Positions 25,762 through 34,714 of a DNA stretch of 43,276 bases are shown piece after piece. A program made the translations under genes and the position numbers. Position 1 is the stretch's first letter. Each line of letters begins with the position of its first letter. The stretch is from Candidatus Poseidoniales archaeon (GTDB taxonomy: Archaea > Thermoplasmatota > Poseidoniia > Poseidoniales > Poseidoniaceae): positions 1-43,276 of the forward strand of contig JAPOGE010000005.1 of assembly GCA_028283345.1 (NCBI GenBank), read 5' to 3'. Below the pieces are notes generated by a model that ran no database searches, was not told the DNA's origin, and saw nothing but the letters and a program-made list of their open reading frames with translations.

Positions 25762-28656
25762 TCAACCATGGCGAGCGGCGATTTGTTCTGGCGTCCATCC
25801 GGCGCCCAGCAATTCCTCATCAGTCCATTGGTAGTCTTCCGATGACCCTCCGGCCTCTTCCTCGCCCGACCCCACCTCATCAACCGATTCATCATCAGTC
25901 TCATGCGCATCGGAAGTGGTGGATTGAGATTCATCCCCTTGCCCGCCTCCGACAAAAGCATCGGGCTGAGTCTTACCCGCGGGTCGAGGTGCTGGGGTCT
26001 TACTACCCAGCCATGCGACCACCGCTGCGGCGACGACCAGTAATGCGACGATTCCGAAGACGATATACATCATGTTGTCCTCGGCGAAGCCGGCGCCGCC
26101 GGCAGCCTCATCGTCACTACCAGAGGTTTGGTCACCACCATCTCCATCGGTTCCCGGCGAGACCTCTTTGGTACATCCGAGCACATCGACAGGGGTAAGT
26201 GCCGGGGTGTTGACACATTGGTCAGCATCATCATAGACACCGTCATTATCACCATCTCTCTGGGAGGCGGCGCAACCATTGGCATCGACATCGGCGTCAA
26301 GTGGCGTTTTCAGACAATCGTCGGCACCGTCGAGGACATTGTCGTTATCATCATCATCATCTTCAAGTTGATCATTACAACCATCTTCATCCCAATCCTG
26401 ACCTACACCGGAAGGAAACTTTTCACCTAATGGGCACCTATCGACCGAGTCGTTATAGCCATCGGCATCGTCATCATCATCCTCAACCGAATCCTTGCAC
26501 CCATCACTATCGTAGTCGGTTGCGAGATCCGCGGTCCAACCGGTCACCCCATCAGGGCAATCATCGGTCAGGTCGGGAATACCATCGTTATCGTCGTCAT
26601 TATCCTCGGAGTCGTCACGACAACCGTCGGCATCATTATCGTTATCGATACCTGAAATCCAGCCGAATAATCCCCGTGGGCAGGAATCGACATCGTTGTC
26701 GATACCATCACCATCTTCGTCATCATCACAGACATCGCCGATTCCATCGCTGTCTAGGTCGGCTTGGTCGGGGTTGGATAAATTGGCGCAGTTGTCCAAT
26801 TGGTCGACCAATCCATCGTCATCGGTATCAACGTCTTCACAACCATCATTATTTTCATCATTGCTGGCATTTGAAATCCATCCGACAGGACCTTTCGGGC
26901 AGATGTCGGGATGGTCGTCGAGGACTCCGTCATTGTCGTCATCTGGGTCTTCATCCGATGCATCGAGACAGCCGTCACCATCGTGATCGGAATTATTATC
27001 GGAAAACCAACCGGTTGCGCCCATAGCGCAATCATCATCATCATTTGCCAGGCCATCATTATCGAGGTCATCGTCGCAGGCATCACCCAGACCATCCGAA
27101 TCGTAGTCGGCCTGGTCAGGATTTGCATCGCTGGGGCAGTTGTCTGAACCATCGGTGATACCGTCGCCATCCAAATCCTTGGAATATCCCCAAATCGCCA
27201 GGTCGGTATAGCCTTCACTGGTATTCTGGGCGCCGGAGAAGGTTGCGGTCGAGTGGTAGTTCACGACACTGACCGCTGAGCCGGTCGAGTCCAAGGCGAT
27301 GTCGATTCCGTAATCAGTGCCCGGACCACCAGCGGTGATACCCCAGTTCCAATTTCCGGAGTTATCCATCTGGGCGAGTAGGATATCATCACCGCCAGAG
27401 GTCGAAAGGTTCTCGCTCCCGAGGAAGAACGAACTTGAAAGTCGACCCAACATCAAGATATCGTCATTGGCTGTGACCACCATGCTGTCTATCGATTCAT
27501 AGCCACTGCCGCCAGCGCTGGTGACGTTGCTCCAGTTTCCGTCAGCGGCGGAAGTGGCGATGAAGAGGTCGAACCAGCCATTACTGACGACGTATGAGTC
27601 GTTACCGAAGCTAGCGTTATCTTGGAATGCGCCCGAGGTGAAGACCGTGCCATTACTATCGACAACACATCCGGTACCCCAGTCATCATCAACCCCTCCG
27701 GCGCTATAACTCCAGCCCCACGAACCGTTATCGGTGATATGAGAGATGATTACGTCAGCACCCCCAGCACTAGTTAGTGACATTGGTTCAAGAATGACAT
27801 TACTGAGGAAGGAGCCAGCGAAATAGACCTCATCCATCGGGCCGAGACATAGACCTCCAAATGGCTCGAAACCGGCATCTCCGCCAGCGAATCCACCAAT
27901 GGCCCACTCCCAGACCTGCGAACTGGAGAGTTTTGCGACCGCAAGGGAGTATGCGTCCTGACCCGCAGGAATGTTACTGGAGCCGACATTCAGCATACCA
28001 CGGAAAAGCAGTGAGACGAAGACACTGTCATTTGAGTCGACGACGACATCGAGCGCCATCTCGTCATTGACGGTGCCGACAGATTCGACCCATTGCCAAG
28101 CACCACTCTTGGATAATTTAGCGACGAAGACATTGCCTTCATCATTATCCTGTCCTTTGCTCAGTGCCGTAAGGCTTCCAAGGCTCATCTCGCAGGCCAC
28201 GCCAGCGGTTCCAGAGCAATATAGGCCGGTGATGATGATATCTTCATTGCTGTCCAAAGCGATTCCGGCAACCGTGTCGACACCGATGTCGGTACCGCCA
28301 CCTACCATCCAATCCCAGGTACCGTTGGGGAATGCCTTGGCGATGAAGAAATCCTCATCGCTTTGTAGTCCTGTCGCCTGCAATCCACCATCATCGCCAA
28401 ACATCATGCTCGACATGAAGTTGCCAGAAATGTAGATTGAACCATCGCTTGCAGTGGCTATTCCAGTGACCAAGTCATCCTCAAAACCACCCGCAGATAA
28501 TGACCAGGATAGAGGTGAGCGGGCGCTGGCATCCCGAGATTGAGTTTCTTCGATGAGGCCATCTTCAAATGAGGAGAACTCGATTGCCATCGCCCAAGCG
28601 GTAGAGGTCAGCATTGCGGCGATGAACAAATTCAGTATTACCGAACGTAGTTGCAT
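25762..28656 (-). CDS. Secreted beta-propeller/TSP3-repeat surface protein
   Basis: From ATG 28656 the product has 964 residues. A signal peptide (1-22, NLFIAAMLTSTAWA) is followed by seven repeats of about 55-60 residues at 40-490. These have the pattern SAGG..DD...G.A.DS.G.IYISG.F, like SBBP-type beta-propeller blades. Residues 493-830 hold thrombospondin type 3-like calcium-binding repeats (DxDxDG...D.CP...GW). A membrane helix follows at about 862-881, and then an acidic cytoplasmic tail ending DEELLGAGWTPEQI. The protein is therefore a type I membrane protein displaying a calcium-stabilised stalk and a propeller head. A longer frame to a TTG at 28707 exists, but 28656 gives a clean signal peptide. 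It lies 67 bases after leuS on the same strand. Confidence 0.82.
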   Translation of the reverse strand: MQLRSVILNLFIAAMLTSTAWAMAIEFSSFEDGLIEETQSRDASARSPLSWSLSAGGFEDDLVTGIATASDGSIYISGNFMSSMMFGDDGGLQATGLQSDEDFFIAKAFPNGTWDWMVGGGTDIGVDTVAGIALDSNEDIIITGLYCSGTAGVACEMSLGSLTALSKGQDNDEGNVFVAKLSKSGAWQWVESVGTVNDEMALDVVVDSNDSVFVSLLFRGMLNVGSSNIPAGQDAYSLAVAKLSSSQVWEWAIGGFAGGDAGFEPFGGLCLGPMDEVYFAGSFLSNVILEPMSLTSAGGADVIISHITDNGSWGWSYSAGGVDDDWGTGCVVDSNGTVFTSGAFQDNASFGNDSYVVSNGWFDLFIATSAADGNWSNVTSAGGSGYESIDSMVVTANDDILMLGRLSSSFFLGSENLSTSGGDDILLAQMDNSGNWNWGITAGGPGTDYGIDIALDSTGSAVSVVNYHSTATFSGAQNTSEGYTDLAIWGYSKDLDGDGITDGSDNCPSDANPDQADYDSDGLGDACDDDLDNDGLANDDDDCAMGATGWFSDNNSDHDGDGCLDASDEDPDDDNDGVLDDHPDICPKGPVGWISNASNDENNDGCEDVDTDDDGLVDQLDNCANLSNPDQADLDSDGIGDVCDDDEDGDGIDNDVDSCPRGLFGWISGIDNDNDADGCRDDSEDNDDDNDGIPDLTDDCPDGVTGWTADLATDYDSDGCKDSVEDDDDDADGYNDSVDRCPLGEKFPSGVGQDWDEDGCNDQLEDDDDDNDNVLDGADDCLKTPLDADVDANGCAASQRDGDNDGVYDDADQCVNTPALTPVDVLGCTKEVSPGTDGDGGDQTSGSDDEAAGGAGFAEDNMMYIVFGIVALLVVAAAVVAWLGSKTPAPRPAGKTQPDAFVGGGQGDESQSTTSDAHETDDESVDEVGSGEEEAGGSSEDYQWTDEELLGAGWTPEQIAARHG
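26180..27175 (-). repeat. Coding TSP3-type Asp-rich repeats
   Basis: The segment encodes successive Asp-rich calcium-type repeats (DNDNDGIPD..DDCPDG.TGW.., DxDxDGxxD). GAT/GAC-rich codons make the DNA look repetitive on both strands. The long open frames on the opposite strand here (His/Arg-rich) are by-products of this composition. Confidence 0.75.
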
Positions 28657-28723
28657 GTGAAGGGCGACGACTTCATCCTTTTTCAAGCAATTCCGTAGCG
28701 GAATCAACCAGCAAGTGCCATTA

Positions 28724-31612
28724 TTAAGTAAAGGTCAAACTTGGCCGTAAGGGAAAAGCATATCCTCCTCGTCCGCCTTCATCTTCACTTTCACCGAATT
28801 TCCAGACGACGAATTCCTGTAATTCCAGTTCTGCACAGATGAACTTTGAGTTGAGGCGCAGAATTGAACTCTCATCGAGCCCGCCGAGCAGTAGAGCCCG
28901 CTCCTCATCCGACCACTTGAAAACCTGGGGCAACATTTTCTTACGCCAGAAAGTTATGACTGCACCCTTTTGCTCACCCTGAGCATATGGTTTTGCAATC
29001 AGCACTTTCTGGAATTGCTTGACGTCGCCGCCATCGGCGATGAAGCGCAGTGCCGAGAGTGCCAAATCGGTCTTCCAGTCATCGGTGGTCTGGGTGATGG
29101 CCTTGGTCGGTGCCTGCTCAAGATGGCGCTCAGCCATTCGTTTGGTGTTACGCGCCACCTCAAGAAATTGTCGTAGGTAAATCTCATGGGCCAAGATTCC
29201 GTCATCATCGGCTTCAGCCTCACCAAACCCATGAGGCATTATTCGTGCCGCATTGAGCCCGCCATCGGCAAGGCACGACCACCATTCCTCGGCTAGATGC
29301 GGGGTGGCGGTCGCCAGCATGTAGCACCACGCTTCAAGCAAGTATTGGCCGACTTCTGGATTTGCTCCTCCCCGGCGGATGTACCAGTTGAGGTCCTTAA
29401 TCAATTCATAATGGCTGATCTCAACCGCCTGCCGCAGGTCGGCAGCATCCATCGCCACCATCCATCGCCGTAACTGCTGGCGGGTGCGAGCATCCATCCA
29501 TGCATCGATTGGGGAGGCGGTTCCGGCCCATTCGGAGATGGTGGCGGGAATTCCATGTAGCAGGTTGATCTGACGCCAAGCTGCAAGTACGCCTTCGTCA
29601 GACCAATCCATCCCGGCCTCTGGTTGGGCTGAGAAGAGGATGAACAGGCGCACGGTATCGGCGCCATATTCGCCGATAAGCCCCTCCGGACTGACGGTAT
29701 TTCCCAATGATTTCGACATCTTCGCTGAGCGCATTCCCAACTTGGCCCCACATGCCGGACACGCCTTTCCAGTCAAATCCACGTGGTGGGTGATACCACA
29801 GGGTTGGCAGTAGGGAGCCGGCCTGTTGACCATGCCTTGGCACAACAGCGTCTGGAACGGCTCGTCGTGCGAATGCAAGCCGAGGTCGCGCAGAGCCTTG
29901 GTCCAGAACCGGGCGTAAATCAGATGCATCCGTGCGTGTTCGATGCCGCCGCAGTAGAAATCGACATTCATCCAGTAATCGATGACCTCGCCGGAAAAGC
30001 ACATTTCGTGGTTGATGGCATCGCAATAGCGCAGGAAATACCACGAAGAGTCGACGAAGGTGTCCATGGTATCGGTTTCACGCCGCGCCTTACCGCCGCA
30101 GGTCGGGCAATCGACATTACAGAAGTCATCCGAGGACTCGAGCGGATTTCCATGGCCGGTGAATTCGACATCGTCGGGCAACAGGACCGGAAGTTGCGTT
30201 TCGGGCACCGGTACTATTCCGCAATCCGGGCAATGGATGATCGGAATCGGCGTACCCCAATAGCGCTGACGCGAAATCAACCAATCACGAATCTTCCATT
30301 GTACTGTACCCTCGCCCATCCCGATTCCTTCAAGTGACTCGATGACTGCCCGTTTGGCCTCCTCTCCCGATTTCCCATCGAACCCCGGCACAGGAGATGC
30401 TACCATCGGTCCATACCCTTCGTAGGCTGAGGTCATCTCGCCCACTTCATCGCCGGCTTTCTCGACCAGGACCTGGCGGATGGGAATGTCGTAATTCTTC
30501 GCGAAATCAAAGTCGCGTTGATCGTGGCCCGGCACCGCCATCACCGCCCCGGTGCCATATGAGGCGATGACGAAATTACCGATCCAGATGGGCACCTCCT
30601 CTCCGGTCAGTGGATTGGTGGCAAAATGGCCGGTTGGAACTCCGATTTTCTGCTTGAGCATGCCGCGCTCGAAGTCGGACATCGCCACCACCTCGTCACG
30701 CATCGCCCGCCATTGGTTCTCGTATTCACTCCCGACCACCATTTTCTCTGCCAATGGGTGCTCGGGGGCGAGGGTGAGGAAGGTGACGCCGAATATCGTG
30801 TCGGGGCGAGTGGTGAAAGCGGAGATGACTATGTCATCTCCACCGGGTTGTTCGAGTACCGGCCCGGATTTATCGGCCGTGTCTGCTGAACTGGCCGGGA
30901 GGGTGATTACCGGAAAGCGAATCATCGCTCCTTCGGAGCGACCGATCCAGTCACGCTGTAACGACTTGACGTGTTCGGGATAATTGATATTCTCCAAGTC
31001 GTCGAGCAATTCCTGCGAATAATCGGTGATCTTGAGAAACCACTGGTTCATGTCCTTCTGTACGACTTCACTTGAGCAGCGCCAACACCTGCCATTCATC
31101 ACCTGTTCATTTGCGAGCACGGTATCACAATCATTGCACCAGTTGACCGGGGCGTGGTGGCGGTAGGCCAACCCCCGCTCGAGGAATCTCAAGAAGAACC
31201 ATTGGTTCCAGCGGTAGTATTTCGGGTCGTGACTCATCACGATTCGGCGCCAGTCATAGGAGAAACCCATGCGCTTGAACTGCACGGTAATCGCCTCCAT
31301 ATTGCGGTTGGTGATGTCCCGGGGGTGACCTTGCTCGGCGATGGCGGCATTTTCCGCCGGCATCCCGAACGAATCGAAGCCCATCGGATAGAGGACGTTG
31401 AAACCTCGTGCTCGCTTGTAGCGGGCGACGGCATCACCGATGCTGTAGTTGCGCACATGCCCCATATGCATTTTTCCGCTCGGGTATGGATACATCTCAA
31501 GGATGTAGAACTTGGGTCGCCCCATCTCAATCTGGCTATGAAAAATACCCTCAGATTCCCACTCAGCCTGCCAGTACGCCTCTCGTACAGTGGGATTCCA
31601 ATCCATCCACAT
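28724..31612 (-). CDS. leuS: Leucyl-tRNA synthetase, bacterial type
   Basis: LeuRS charges tRNA-Leu. The HIGH motif reads PYPSGKMHMGHVRNY (HMGH at residues 49-52) and is followed by GFDSFGMPAENAAI. The editing domain contains TRPDTIFGVTFLTLAPEHPL and GHDQRDFDFA, and KMSKS is at 631-635. These are features of bacterial, not archaeal/eukaryal, LeuRS. At 962 residues it is longer than the roughly 860 of bacterial enzymes. A zinc knuckle lies near residues 158-182 (WCNDCDTV...GRCWRCS). A further zinc-ribbon-like insert (YCQPCGI...KACPACGAKLG) precedes KMSKS. ATG 31612 is chosen; the Met two codons later is an alternative. Transfer from bacteria is inferred. Confidence 0.94.
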   Translation of the reverse strand: MWMDWNPTVREAYWQAEWESEGIFHSQIEMGRPKFYILEMYPYPSGKMHMGHVRNYSIGDAVARYKRARGFNVLYPMGFDSFGMPAENAAIAEQGHPRDITNRNMEAITVQFKRMGFSYDWRRIVMSHDPKYYRWNQWFFLRFLERGLAYRHHAPVNWCNDCDTVLANEQVMNGRCWRCSSEVVQKDMNQWFLKITDYSQELLDDLENINYPEHVKSLQRDWIGRSEGAMIRFPVITLPASSADTADKSGPVLEQPGGDDIVISAFTTRPDTIFGVTFLTLAPEHPLAEKMVVGSEYENQWRAMRDEVVAMSDFERGMLKQKIGVPTGHFATNPLTGEEVPIWIGNFVIASYGTGAVMAVPGHDQRDFDFAKNYDIPIRQVLVEKAGDEVGEMTSAYEGYGPMVASPVPGFDGKSGEEAKRAVIESLEGIGMGEGTVQWKIRDWLISRQRYWGTPIPIIHCPDCGIVPVPETQLPVLLPDDVEFTGHGNPLESSDDFCNVDCPTCGGKARRETDTMDTFVDSSWYFLRYCDAINHEMCFSGEVIDYWMNVDFYCGGIEHARMHLIYARFWTKALRDLGLHSHDEPFQTLLCQGMVNRPAPYCQPCGITHHVDLTGKACPACGAKLGMRSAKMSKSLGNTVSPEGLIGEYGADTVRLFILFSAQPEAGMDWSDEGVLAAWRQINLLHGIPATISEWAGTASPIDAWMDARTRQQLRRWMVAMDAADLRQAVEISHYELIKDLNWYIRRGGANPEVGQYLLEAWCYMLATATPHLAEEWWSCLADGGLNAARIMPHGFGEAEADDDGILAHEIYLRQFLEVARNTKRMAERHLEQAPTKAITQTTDDWKTDLALSALRFIADGGDVKQFQKVLIAKPYAQGEQKGAVITFWRKKMLPQVFKWSDEERALLLGGLDESSILRLNSKFICAELELQEFVVWKFGESEDEGGRGGYAFPLRPSLTFT

Positions 31613-31901
31613 TCACCGATTACAGGCACACCTGCAAGAGGCCGAGTTGTGGCATCCGTTTCAATGGAACGGACGCCAAGGCTGGTTCGATGGCGTTCGT
31701 AGTGGCCTTCGGTGGCCTTCTCCGGACTTGCCTGAACCGGAAGGTGAGCACTGTCTGAGAGCAAAGTTAGAGGGAAGTGCGAAGGTACGAATCGAAGCGA
31801 TTCCCCTAAGGCACGAGCATCGCTTTCTGCAAATTGATGCAGAGTTACTCGTGCCGCTATACATACATACAGATTTCAGTTGTCCGGTCGCGCTCAACGG
31901 A
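31613..31901. other. Intergenic gap with an uncertain plus-strand open frame
   Basis: This gap separates leuS from the regulator gene on the minus strand. A plus-strand frame is open from an ATG at 31590 (inside leuS, antisense) to 32129 (inside the regulator gene, antisense). In the gap it reads as fairly protein-like (EAELWHPFQWNGRQGWFDG..., VRIEAIPLRHEHRFLQIDAE). The start and the last 75 residues lie antisense to well-supported genes, so a complete functional gene is doubtful. A remnant gene or chance frame are both possible. No RNA gene or terminator was recognised. Confidence 0.3.
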
Positions 31902-34658
31902 TTAGATTCGCGGCTGATTGAGGAGGAATACCGCTTCTTTGGTCAACTTGTAACGATTCTTCAACCCGGACCTGCTCTTCTCGATCAGACCATACTTGTG
32001 CAGGGTTCGCAGATGATGGCTGATGAGTTGTTGGCTGCGCTCCAGTCGGTCGGCCAGGTCACGCTGAGTCGGATAGGTCCCCATCTGCCCGTCATTGTCG
32101 AGCAGGCGCAGAATCTTACCCTGCAATGAGTTTGCATCTGGGGTGAGGGCCGGTATCGGTAAATCTTCCACCGGGGTATCGGTATCGATGGTGGCGGGAT
32201 AGAATCGCATCAGACGGCCATCCTTGCGGCGCCATACGATCTCTTCTTCCTCAAGAATCTTGAGGTGATGGGTGATCTGTCCGTTGCTCATCCCCAGAGC
32301 CGCCATCAAGGCGCGGAAGTGGCATCCCGGGTTTGCTGTCAGATATCCCATCAGACGGCCACGCTGATATTTCCCATCATTAGTCTCGTGGGTTCGCCCG
32401 ACCAGACCGATGAGTGTCAAACCGATCTGTGAGAGCGGGATTCGCCACGACTCGTTGCCGACCACAGTCATCACCAGCAGACTCAATACCGAGGTAGAAA
32501 CGATGACCGCAACAATTGCTGGAGCGACTTCTTCGATGATGCTCTCTTCGATGATGACCACCGGCTCGTCATTGGCGATGCCGGCCTCAGATTCGGTCAG
32601 GAGGGCCTGCTCATGCAAGACTCCGATGATGGCAATGTGACTGTTCCACTCTGGGCATTCCGGGGCATTGCGCGGGTCATCTAGCACGAGGTATGTGCCC
32701 AGAGTCTTGGATTGTGGCATCCATGGTGCGACCGCGGTGGCATCGAGCAAGAGGTGGCTCTGGCCGCCGGCATTGAGTATCCAACAACCGTCATTCTGCG
32801 TGGTGACGTACATCCACGTGCCGGAGAGTGTGGTCGGGGTGATGACCTCGACCGGTTCATCTCCACTCGACTCATTTTCTCCTTCCACGGTGACGATTTC
32901 ATCTTCGAGTGGCCAAGTCAGTTGATACTGTATGGCGGCGGTAGGTAGAGCATTGATGCGGAAGTCTAGCCGGTAATCCCCTGGGACCAGGGGCTGTCCG
33001 ACCACGTCGACCATCAACAGTATGAACCCCTCATCACTCACAATGCTCGAGGGGGCGATACGCAGGCGCTCTGCCGCTTCAGCGCCACACCAGGTCTGCA
33101 ATCCGCCGACGATTGACTGTGTATCCAGAGAAGTGATATCCACACTGAGATGACAAGGACTGACCCAGCGCAGGTCGACGGAGTCATCGACGCTGGACAA
33201 GGTGATGGAGATGTTCAACGACTCGGTCGAGTCGAGCACAATACTCGGCTCACTCAATTGCAGGGTAGGGGAGATGTCAGTTTCCTGCGCGGCACCGAGG
33301 CAGGCGATTGCTGAGCCATCATCACTGTGAATGAATTCACTCACCGAGCGCAGGCGGAACTCGGGCACATCGACGATGACGGTGTAGACCCCGCTCACCA
33401 ATCCACAGCCACCACGGTCGACCAGAGGCCATTGGGCGTGATTGATTGAGAACTGTGTCCCCGCTTCAAGGACATGGTTGATGTCCACAACCCGGCAGTC
33501 ACGACCATCGCGGGTGTCGTAGACTATTTTCCCATCGGAGTTGAGAATGAAAATCTCGATTCGGCACATATTGGTGAAAGAAGCGATAACCGTCTGTTGT
33601 GCGGTATTGGTGAGGATTGCGGTGAAGCCGAGAGTTTCACCCCCGTTGGTGCGAACGATGCCTTCTTGGTCAGCGGCCATGGAAAAGATGACTCCGGGGG
33701 TGAGTGGCGAGCCTGGACCGGATAGTTGCGCCTCGGCGGGGGCGCCCAGATTGGAATAGGTGACAGTGGTCTGGGCCGACCGACTACCATCGGGCAGGCT
33801 GATTTCGATAAGCACCTCACCACTCTCGACCTCGATACCGTCAGAGCTGCGGAAATTCCAGTTCAACCAGCCATAATCACGTAGTTGGGAACTGACGAAA
33901 ACTTCGCCACCCAAGCCGCCATCGCACGGCATCTCGGTCAGTCGGTCGACCAACAGGGATTCATTCTGCCACGCGGTGAAGCGTAGATTACAGTCTGGTG
34001 AGGTGAATTGAGTCAATTCGGAATCTCCGGAATTGTACAAGCGGACCGCGGCGAACAAGCCCTCAGCAGAATTGAAGGAGCCTGAAGGAGATTCGGCCGC
34101 GACCAATTCAAATTCCAGCGCGTCAGCAATTTCGACCGGCGCCTGCCACAGGATTTCGATGCCGGAGGGGGAGTTTGCGCCAGCCGAGCCATCTGTCGAG
34201 AGGTTGGTATTGGGAATGGCAACGACCAAGGTCAGCAATCCCGAGGGCAGGTAATCATCATTTGCATCGGTGAAATTCCACGACAGGTCAGCCCAATCGA
34301 CGACTTCTCCAGCTGCGAAGTCGGTACCGCGGCTCTGTTGGCGGCAACCGGCAGATTGCAAACCATCCCACAACAGGGCGCCGGATTGCGAATATGCCGA
34401 CAATACCGCTGGGCAGGAAGGATTACTGGTAAGCGAAACGGCATCGCCACTATTGGTGATCAGGACGCTGATGTTCAATTCATCACCGGCGATATACCAG
34501 TCACGGGGTGGAGCCTCATCGATGCTGGCTGAAACCGAGAACCCATCATCCTCACCGGCTGAGACCAGGGCCGGAGCAGAGGCCAGCATCAGCGCTCCCA
34601 GCAGTAGCGCTATTGCCGAGCGCCGAGGTAGATTTTCCTTCGCGGTGGCACCGTTCAC
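31902..34658 (-). CDS. Transmembrane one-component regulator: Cys-paired ectodomain repeats plus two winged helices
   Basis: The 918-residue protein has a signal peptide (about 13-34, SAIALLLGALMLASAPALVSA) and then an ectodomain of about 670 residues with four beta-sandwich repeats. Each repeat has the pattern ...N(S/T)...C.....S..G..(L/V)......C and one cysteine pair. These resemble BsuPI-type (intracellular protease inhibitor) or Ig-like domains. After an acidic stretch there is one membrane helix (about 711-733, APAIVAVIVSTSVLSLLV). The cytoplasmic part has two winged helices: about 755-815 (GCHFRALMAALGMSNGQITHH) and about 845-915 (YPTQRDLADRLERSQQLISHH). It looks like a sensor that carries an extracellular signal directly to DNA. 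The start is GTG 34658; no other start precedes the in-frame stop at 34691. Confidence 0.82.
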   Translation of the reverse strand: MNGATAKENLPRRSAIALLLGALMLASAPALVSAGEDDGFSVSASIDEAPPRDWYIAGDELNISVLITNSGDAVSLTSNPSCPAVLSAYSQSGALLWDGLQSAGCRQQSRGTDFAAGEVVDWADLSWNFTDANDDYLPSGLLTLVVAIPNTNLSTDGSAGANSPSGIEILWQAPVEIADALEFELVAAESPSGSFNSAEGLFAAVRLYNSGDSELTQFTSPDCNLRFTAWQNESLLVDRLTEMPCDGGLGGEVFVSSQLRDYGWLNWNFRSSDGIEVESGEVLIEISLPDGSRSAQTTVTYSNLGAPAEAQLSGPGSPLTPGVIFSMAADQEGIVRTNGGETLGFTAILTNTAQQTVIASFTNMCRIEIFILNSDGKIVYDTRDGRDCRVVDINHVLEAGTQFSINHAQWPLVDRGGCGLVSGVYTVIVDVPEFRLRSVSEFIHSDDGSAIACLGAAQETDISPTLQLSEPSIVLDSTESLNISITLSSVDDSVDLRWVSPCHLSVDITSLDTQSIVGGLQTWCGAEAAERLRIAPSSIVSDEGFILLMVDVVGQPLVPGDYRLDFRINALPTAAIQYQLTWPLEDEIVTVEGENESSGDEPVEVITPTTLSGTWMYVTTQNDGCWILNAGGQSHLLLDATAVAPWMPQSKTLGTYLVLDDPRNAPECPEWNSHIAIIGVLHEQALLTESEAGIANDEPVVIIEESIIEEVAPAIVAVIVSTSVLSLLVMTVVGNESWRIPLSQIGLTLIGLVGRTHETNDGKYQRGRLMGYLTANPGCHFRALMAALGMSNGQITHHLKILEEEEIVWRRKDGRLMRFYPATIDTDTPVEDLPIPALTPDANSLQGKILRLLDNDGQMGTYPTQRDLADRLERSQQLISHHLRTLHKYGLIEKSRSGLKNRYKLTKEAVFLLNQPRI

Positions 34659-34671
34659 GGCAGGGGAACCG

Positions 34672-34692
34672 ATGACTTCCTTTAGAAGTCAT
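34672..34692. promoter_or_regulatory. Perfect palindrome between divergent regulator and hydrolase genes
   Basis: The arms ATGACTTC (34672-34679) and GAAGTCAT (34685-34692) are exact inverted repeats around a 5-base CTTTA spacer. The centre is 24 bases before the regulator's GTG and about 33 bases before the hydrolase ATG at 34715. The AT-rich core (TCTAAAG / CTTTAGA) could itself be the TATA element of one or both genes. Position and symmetry suit an operator for a dimeric winged-helix protein, possibly the regulator itself. Confidence 0.5.
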
Positions 34693-34714
34693 GCGGTACG
34701 TGGCATTTGTGTAA

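Noticed and set aside
26301-27026. Long His/Arg-rich open frame on the plus strand
   Set aside because: It is antisense to the Asp-rich TSP3 repeats; GAT/GAC codons read backwards give ATC/GTC or CAT/CGT-type codons without stops. Same explanation for the antisense frames at 36351-37370.
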